This document shows positions 57,216-64,000 of a DNA stretch of 64,000 nucleotides, piece after piece. The DNA comes from Deroplatys truncata (Eukaryota > Arthropoda > Insecta > Mantodea > Mantidae): positions 75,216,557 through 75,280,556 of the forward strand of contig CM060987.1 in assembly GCA_030765065.1 (NCBI GenBank), given 5' to 3'. A program made the position numbers and the translations under genes. Position 1 is the first letter of the stretch. Each line of letters begins with the position of its first letter. The notes beneath the pieces were generated by a model. The model saw only the letters and a list, made by a program, of their open reading frames with translations, did no database searches and was not told where the DNA came from.

Positions 57216-58498
57216 GTAAATTTAATTTTTGTATTGTAAATTAAAAGCTTTTCAAGGACTATTTATAAATGAAAGCAGTAAAAGTGCCCTTATAACATAA
57301 TGAAATGTATGCAATAAATATAAGGAGATAAAATTTATCCATGCTTTCCCAGGATGTAGCTATTCTGTTTTCAGTACAACAGCTTTGATGCCACCAAAAT
57401 GCCAGTAAAAATTGTGTGCTCAAAGATATAAAAGCAGTGCTTCAAGCAGTAGCATGTAAAATGACTTTATAAACACTAACTGTTATGGAAATCAAGAAAG
57501 CATTGAAAGATTCTTAAATGTTAAAGCAAGTATGTTATGCTGACCATATACCTGGAGACATTCCAGGCAGGATGAGATGGAGCAGAGCAGAACATAAATT
57601 ATGTACTTATAAAAACAACCTCCAACTCTCTTTATTTTAAATTGTGTACCCATAGTTGTAATATGATTGCATATACTGACACACACACAGATGCAACTGT
57701 CCTGTCATGATACAAATTGTGTTTGAAGCACAGTTTCAGTGTTACAGACAGCAATAAATCTGTGATTTAACGTGAGCCCATTTTATATTATAACCAGCCA
57801 TGAGAAGTACATTAGCAAGAGCTTGAAGGACAGCATGTGGCAAAGTATTGCTGAAGACTTCAGGTTATAAATAGCTTTTATTGTTTAATAAAAATTGAAC
57901 AATATTTCTGTGCTACAAGATAAACACTAGCACTCATCAAAATTGCTATTAAGCCATTATTTTTGGTAAATGTTGACAAGATAAGCTCTTTTGATAAATT
58001 CTTTAGTGTAGGTGAATAATCATCATACTTAACAGAATCAGGTTGAGTAGGATCTTTGAATGTTATTTTTGTCCTAAAAAAACGAATATTTAAAAATGAA
58101 ACACATAATATGCTAATGGAACAGGATTATATACCCAGACACAAGGTTGTAAAGTGTGACTGTTAACACATGATTTTTATATATTTGATGCATGCAGTTA
58201 AACGTTATAAGTTTCTTATTTTTTTCCATGGGTTTGTTCATATCCATATCTTGTTAATTGATTAATTTGTGAATTGTTCATGTGTGTTGCTGTCTTAAAT
58301 ATAGCATACATCTAACCTAAATTAAGCACAATTTAAAATTACTTCAGATTATCAGAGCTTTTTGTGCATAAAAATTAGTCACAAGAATGAACACTTTCAA
58401 TTTATTTTGTACATGTCTGAACGGAGTAAACAACTTATTGATTTTTGTTTATCCATATAGTAGGGATATATAAGCAAGTACGTAATCAGGAAAGGAAA
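57216..58498. other. MCCC1 intron 6, mostly unassigned
   Basis: 57605-57645 (ACAACCTCCAACTCTCTTTA) resembles the Penelope hairpin arm at 29720-29745. Nothing else recognised. Confidence 0.4.
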
Positions 58499-59072
58499 AT
58501 ATAGAGAGTGCCAAAAAACTACGAACCGGCTGCGCTGTGTTTTTCCACGTCCTCGACGCTCATTGCCATCTGCCGCTGCCATAGAAAAGCACAGATGAAA
58601 CCATACAACATTTTTAAAACTACTTTTAAAGGCTTTACTTACCAACTTTATGAAAGGAGATGCTGAAACTGGCCACTGTCGTTGTCCATACATTTTTGGC
58701 ACCTTTTTAGGAAACTATCCATCACTCGCCATAGTTCACGTTGACAAATGCTGGCAATTTCCTGGCAGATATTTTGTTTTAATTCTTCCAGGATATGTGG
58801 GTTTGTCTTGTATACTTTGTTTTAAGTTACCCCAGAGAGAAATCGCAGGGGGTTAGGTCGGGGGACCGAGGGGGCCACAAATCTCTATTAATAATTCTGT
58901 CCTCAAACACACTTTCATAAATTTGTTAAGTAAAGCCTTTAAAAGCAGTCTTAAAAATGTTGTATGGTTTCATCTGCACCTTTCTATGATAGCGGCAGAT
59001 GGCAACGAGCGCCGAGGTTGTGGACAGGAAAAAACCGTGCAGCTGGTTCGTAGTCTTTTGGCTCTCCCTGTA
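58499..59072 (-). mobile_element. Short element with ~160-bp inverted ends and transposase remnant
   Basis: The left arm (58499-58655) and right arm (about 58911-59072) are inverted copies, roughly 85 % identical by eye (shared GATGAAACCATACAACATTT and GGCTTTACTTA). Both flanks have AAAATA. The minus strand between them reads PRSPDLTPCDFSL, the third-Asp motif of a DDE transposase (about 58820-58880), so it is a fold-back derivative of a mariner-like element. Confidence 0.75.
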
Positions 59073-60512
59073 TTTTGCATCCAACCATCATAGCAATCAA
59101 GACATCTTGGTATATAGTCATTGATCCTTCATCTATGTAATAGCTATAAGACAGAATACATATGCAAAGCTAATACACATGAATGATTGTTCAGTTTGGT
59201 TGAAATGAAATTAATTTAATTAACTAAATAATAAAATTTATGTTTTGAATTAAAATCTTCGAAATTTATAAAATCTTATATAGTGAAGTAATATGTTCTT
59301 GTAATGACCACTCCTGAAAATAAGAACTCATCGCTTATCTGCCAAGCTAGAGTATATATTCATTTAATTAAAATAATTTTCAACTTAGTTTTACTTTTCA
59401 ATTGACATCCACTGCTATGATTTTCTCTTCTATTTCATATTGGCACTTCAATGTGTGATGCTTTCTCATTTACAGCTTGCACACAATTGTCTGGAGCATT
59501 ATATAAACTCTCTCATTATTTTTCAAGCTTATCAGAATCTCCTAAAATATAAGGTTCTTTTAAAGATAAGAAAAATAAGAATATAAACAAGATAATAAAA
59601 CCTAAAACATCTTTAAATGTAAAATAGGGATGAAAAGGAATTTTTCTTATCTCATAATTATCATAGTGAACTATGTTGCTGTTATTCTGATGATCATGGA
59701 GTTACTCATTTATGTATGTTAATGATATTGATATTTGAGATCAATAAATTGTTTAACTCAATCAGATGCCCTTTTCAACTTTTTTTGTTTCCATGCAAAA
59801 TACTCTTGTATAGAATTATTCTTTGGAGCAGTTTCTCACTTCAAATGTATAGGTTGAAGTGGTTAGTGAAGATAAATTCTCTGGTAATTCATGCATTTCT
59901 TTTGTACTCATGGTTTACAAATGTTTTAGTGAGTATTCCTCAAACACAATTTATGGAAGCCACAGGCAACCTTTGCTACATTGCTGACATACACAACTAA
60001 TTGAAGTAGCTTTTGGAATATCCTGAGACAGGTATCTTGTGTTCTGTAAATTCTTCAAAAGAAACTAACTGAGCAATCAAAGGCTTTTCATATTTTTTTA
60101 ATTTTGCCATAACTACTTCCTCTTCAGAAGAACACATTTTTTCAATTGAATCGCACTTGGACATGGTGTGTATGTATACTGACAAGAAGGGTTAGTAGGT
60201 TTATTTACTTTTTAGATTTTTTACATATGTTATGCATAATTTACTTCATTTACATGAGGTAGAAAACCAGTTTTATATGCAGACTTAAATATATTTTCTC
60301 TAGAATTTACACATAGCCACATATTAATTGATTAAGGAAGTGTGTTGAAGTACATTATTTTTAAAACAAACTTGTGAGGCATATCTTGTATTGTAATAAT
60401 TACATTTAACACATACAAGGAAATTTATTTGCAAATGGTTTCAAAGTTTTCTAGGAATTTAAATTTATCCATATGTTTGAAACTTGAGAAAGATACAAGT
60501 TTCACAGAGTTA
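59073..60512. other. MCCC1 intron 6, no feature seen
   Basis: AT-rich. Open frames here have no family resemblance. Confidence 0.45.
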
Positions 60513-61797
60513 CGAGGGTGGTCTGAAAAGTTTCCAACCTACTAAAGATACAAGACATTTTTTCAGAATTTTTTTATTTTTCAACATAGGTTCCTTGTAA
60601 CTCTACACACTGTAACCCGTCCAAATAGTACTCAGCATTTTTCTCTGCAAAATAATTGTTCACGAAGGTGATTGCCTCTTCATTTGACAAAAATCTCTGT
60701 CCTCCAAGCACAATTTTCAGATGAGGGAACAAAAAGAAGTCGCTTGGGGCTAGATCTGGTGAGTAAGGCAGATGGTCAAGCAGTTCAAAACGTAATTTGT
60801 GGATTTTCGCCATTGCAACCCAACACTAACCCTAAAAACAATTGGTCACCAATGATATTGAAGTTACGTTATCTTGGTGATTTTCTTTTTCTGCAAATGT
60901 GGCTGTTTTTCCGCAAGTTCTGCCTTCAGCTTGTCAAGTAATGATGTGTGGTATGCTCCTGTAATGATTTTTCCTTTCTGAAGATATTCGATTAAAATAA
61001 CTCCATGACTATCCCAAAAAACAGTTGTCATCACTTTCCCAGCCGAAAAAAAACAGTTTGCTTTTTTTGGAGCCGGTTCCCCCTTTTCAGTCCACTGTTT
61101 GGACTGTACTTTTGTTTCGAGCGTATAATGGTGTATTCAAGTTTAATCTACAGTAATTAATCGGTGCCAAAACTCTGATTTATTGCGCCTAAGCTGCCCC
61201 AACAGAGCGTTGGAAATGTTCATTCGAACACGTTTTTGGTCAAACGTGAGCAAACGCGGCAGCCAACCCGCGGACAGCTTTCTCATGTCTAAATGTTGAT
61301 TTAATGTGTGACAAACACGTTCTTTTGACATGTTCATAGCCTCTGCTATCTCTCTCACTTTAATTTGGCGGTCGTCTAGCACCATTTGGTGAACTTTGGC
61401 GATGTTTTCGTCGGTAGTTGCAATTTTTGGACGTTCTGAACGTTCATCGTCTCCCAAGCTCTTACGGCCACGTTTAAATTCAGCTGCCCAAAATTTCACT
61501 GTGGTAAATGATGGTGCAGAGTCCCCATACACAGAATCCAACTCATCTTTGATTTGCGTAGGCGTATTGCCTTTCAAAAACAAATATTTAATGACAGCTC
61601 GATACTCGATTTTGTCCATTTTCATAAAAACACTCACATCACCACACTCAAACGACTGTTACATAACAACTGAGCATCCAAAATGGCTGAAACTTTGGTG
61701 AGTAACTGTCAACAGATGAACAACGAAATACACTAGCTTTTATTTACAAGTGCTGCCATCTTCATGTTGAGGTCAGAAACTTTTCAGACCACCCTCA
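60513..61797 (-). mobile_element. mariner element (D,D34D type), frame-broken
   Basis: 1,285 bp between TA duplications (60511-60512, 61798-61799). Terminal inverted repeats match over 21 of the first 22 bases (GAGGGTGGTCTGAAAAGTTT). The transposase starts at 61637 with 164 open codons: KGNTPTQIKDELDSVYGDSA, a helix-turn-helix, MRKLSAGWLPRLLTFDQKR, RLITVD. A stop replaces the next residue (TVDETW reads TVD, stop, T, stop), then frameshifts follow. VFWDS and YSPDLAPSDFFLFPHLK (60574-60813 frame) hold the other two catalytic Asp. It is better preserved than the mariner at 168 and has different ends. Confidence 0.93.
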
Positions 61798-61956
61798 TAC
61801 ATAATAACTCCTGATTTGATTGACTGCTTTTTTTCAGAATGTAGGTGATTTTACTTGAAGATGAATGATATCATGTGTTAACACCTTGTCTTTAATTAAT
61901 TTTTCACTTAAATGTGTTATACTTTTCATGTTTATAACATAATTGGTGCTATCAAT

Positions 61957-62840
61957 TGTCACACTCCTTTGATCACATAATACAAAGCCAGCTGGCCGGT
62001 AGTGGTTCCCGGCTGATACTTGGCAGAGCCTGCAACAGATCATTGGGAATAAAAAACCTTTTGTTTGCGGCTTACCTGTTCTGGAGGTTCGTTTCGGATG
62101 TTCTCATGGGTTCTTTTTCTTTGTATGCAGGCCCCATATAAAAGAAGCTGCTGATGCTGAGTTAGTGTTGAATTCAGTGGAGTTGAGTTCTGTTAGAAGT
62201 GATAGTGCAAGTGGACAGTGCAGTTTAATTCTGAGTTGTATCTGAGCAGTCAGTTGTGAGACATACAGTTCAGTGGTGAATTGTTTTGGCAGATCAATTA
62301 TGTTGTATTCGAGTGTATGCCAAAGTGACTCAAATGTAATGTTTGTTCTTTGTGGTAAATAGTGTGTTTTTGCAGTAACTGGTGTTCTCATTTGTTACAT
62401 CAGTGTCAAGTGGGATATGAAAGCTATGATGGAGGAAATGTTTTAAAAATTATTGGCCAAAATAGAGAAGATGGGGACAGAAATGAAATCTGGTATGGAA
62501 AAGGTGGATAGTGGAATGAAGTTGATGAGCAACTGGCTGGCATGAAGAAAGACATGGAAGAGCTCAGCGGAAAGATGAAAGACCTTGGTCAATGCGTTAA
62601 TGCCCTGGAGGATGCCAGAGAATGGCTTAGTGTCCTAAAAGGAAGAGTCAATGGCAGCGCTGAGGAACTGAACGCCATGATGGAAGAAATACTTAGTGCA
62701 AGACTTGAAGATCGAGACACGACATCCAGGCGCATCAAGACACTCAAATATGATGAAACGTCCACTTTTGAAGTCTTCTGCTGACAATTCGCTGCCGTTT
62801 CCATCTGCAATGATGATCAGCAAAGGAGGAAGCCATACAG
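61957..62840 (+). mobile_element. Gypsy-like 5' LTR and gag fragment
   Basis: The probable LTR (TG near 61957 is a guess; CA at 62398-62399) has a TATA box CCCCATATAAAAG at about 62133. It is followed by TCAGTGTCAAGTGGGA, resembling the TGGTGTCAGAAGTGGGA primer-binding site common in insect Gypsy elements. A broken gag begins at 62418 (MKAMMEEM then stop). The 62542-62784 frame reads MKKDMEELSGKMKDLGQCVN, a coiled coil, and ends IKTLKYDETSTFEVFC, the start of a retrotransposon gag core. The element is then cut off by the LINE at about 62850. 61800-61956 shows nothing. Confidence 0.6.
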
Positions 62841-62849
62841 TTAATAGCT

Positions 62850-64000
62850 GACTGCAGGAATGGCAGTCCTCCAGGGGCTCACCTTATGCGAGTACGGGTT
62901 TGGCGTACCCGGGGTGCCCGAGCCAATCATCGCCATCATCATCCCTCCACCCTCGTCCGGTCGAGGTGGGTTCGTCTTCGTGACCGGGGGACTCAAGGTA
63001 GGCTCTCGTGCATTCTTTACATTTCGTTCCATGCCGCCCCTCGCCATTGTTCTTTCTTGCCCTCTCTATTTACGAACATTTCGTACCACGACCATTCATT
63101 CTTACATCTCTATTCCTTCCTCGCCAGCCTACCTTGCATGAGAAATGCCCACACAGTTTTGATTTATTTTACCTTTTTCTTTTAATCCTCCATGGACACA
63201 GCCTGACGGATACCCGCACACTGGGTGAGTGGGTAATGGCATCATCCCCAACACCCGGGGTCATAATGTAGGGTTTGTGTTCGTATCCGCTGTTCAACTG
63301 CAGTCCCACGGGGGGTGGGCCATTGCATGAGCTGCTGACTTCCGACGGCCATTGGGTCCCTCTGTCTATGTTCTGGGAGGTGTGACCCTGGGGTGAGACG
63401 TGTATAGATAGGCCACTCACCCAAGCCAGGGTAACGCCCGGGAAGGTCGGAGACGGTTGCAATGGTGGAGGATTTCTTTCGCTATGGAGCCCCCTTTCTC
63501 CATTACTAACAACAAGCGCCAAAAAGTCTATATAACAGAAGTGGCACCACCACCATCTCGTTGTTACTTAGTGATTACCTGAACTGAGGAAGGACAATCT
63601 TTCGAGAAGGTGAGCCCTTTTATAATACAGAAGGGCATTGACTCAATTGCTGGTCCAGTTAATTCCTGCACTTGCCTTCAAAATGGTTCATTGTTAGTAC
63701 AAACAAAGTCCGATCATTAAAGTAAGAGGCTGTTGCATGCTACGCTTCTCCATGGTTATCCCATCCGTGTTGAGAAGCACCGCACCTTGAATTCCTGTTG
63801 AGGCGTTGTTACCACCCATAGCCTCGATGGTATGTTGGACGATGAACTGGTTGAATATCTTTCTGATCAAAAGGTGACAGCAGTTCATCGAGTGCAGGCT
63901 AAACACAACGGTGTATTGGTACCCACTCATACCCTGTTTCTAACTTTCGATGGTGTTGATCTGCCTACGAATATCTCAGCAGGGTACGAACGTATTGGAG
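62850..64000 (+). mobile_element. Jockey-like LINE, 5' UTR and ORF1, running off the window
   Basis: A GC-richer leader (62850-63480) precedes a gag-like ORF1. It starts at 63484 (MEPPFSITNNKRQKVYITEV) and breaks at a stop after SRCYLVIT. Later text in plus frames reads GYPIRVEKHRTLNSC, stop, GVVTTHSLDG, then DDELVEYLSDQKVTAVHRVQ and FLTFDGVDLPTNISAGYERI at the very end. This is the RRM-like region of insect Jockey-type ORF1, just before the expected zinc knuckles. The rest lies beyond 64000. Confidence 0.72.

Overview
This looks like nuclear DNA of an arthropod, most likely an insect with a large AT-rich genome. Exons of 60-230 bp sit between introns of 1-17 kb. The rest is packed with mariner/Tc1, Jockey-like LINE, Penelope-like, Ty3/Gypsy and tRNA-SINE copies. 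I cannot fix the order or species; the repeat mix would suit a polyneopteran such as a cockroach, termite or stick insect, but that is inference.

Two host genes are visible, arranged head to head. On the minus strand, HDDC3 (MESH1, a metazoan SpoT-like hydrolase) has coding exon 1 at 6662-6785 and exon 2 at 1935-2134; the rest lies off the left edge. On the plus strand, MCCC1 (biotin-carboxylase subunit of mitochondrial 3-methylcrotonyl-CoA carboxylase, leucine catabolism) has six coding exons: 6909-6970, 19835-20024, 32267-32484, 49182-49329, 55730-55963 and 57003-57215. These join with consistent splice phases into 355 codons, about half the protein; the rest lies off the right edge. The start codons are separated by only 123 bp (6786-6908), so the pair almost certainly shares a bidirectional promoter. 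Both first exons are short and were found from split-codon phase and homology.

Layout. 1-6.4 kb: dead mariner, HDDC3 exon 2, then a cluster of an unnamed ~0.9-kb repeat (here 'A-repeat') bounded by inverted ~0.4-kb 'B-arms'. 6.4-7.7 kb: the promoter island. 7.7-9.5 kb: a second B/A/A/B inverted composite. 9.5-19.8 kb (MCCC1 intron 1): Jockey-like LINE with a nested A-repeat, Tc1 element, SINE, LINE fragment, solo LTR. 20-32 kb (intron 2): SINE, LINE and Penelope fragments, a mariner-like element, and a minus-strand Gypsy relic interrupted by a 2.9-kb LINE (13-bp target duplication), a Penelope hairpin and the mariner-like element. 32.5-49 kb (intron 3): a 150-bp tandem repeat, a TA-flanked element with perfect 30-bp ends and an intact DNA-binding-domain ORF, transposase relics, GA satellites, and a young LTR retrotransposon with gag-like ORFs but no pol. 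49-57 kb: SINEs and a Penelope endonuclease fragment. 57-64 kb (intron 6): a fold-back element, a mariner, a Gypsy LTR-plus-gag piece and the start of another Jockey-like LINE.

The most novel items are the A-repeat family (subterminal inverted repeats, end hairpins, insertion into A-runs, a microsatellite at a fixed internal position), the promoter island fenced by inverted repeats, the pol-less LTR element with near-identical LTRs, and the catalytic-domain-less Tc1/mariner derivative.
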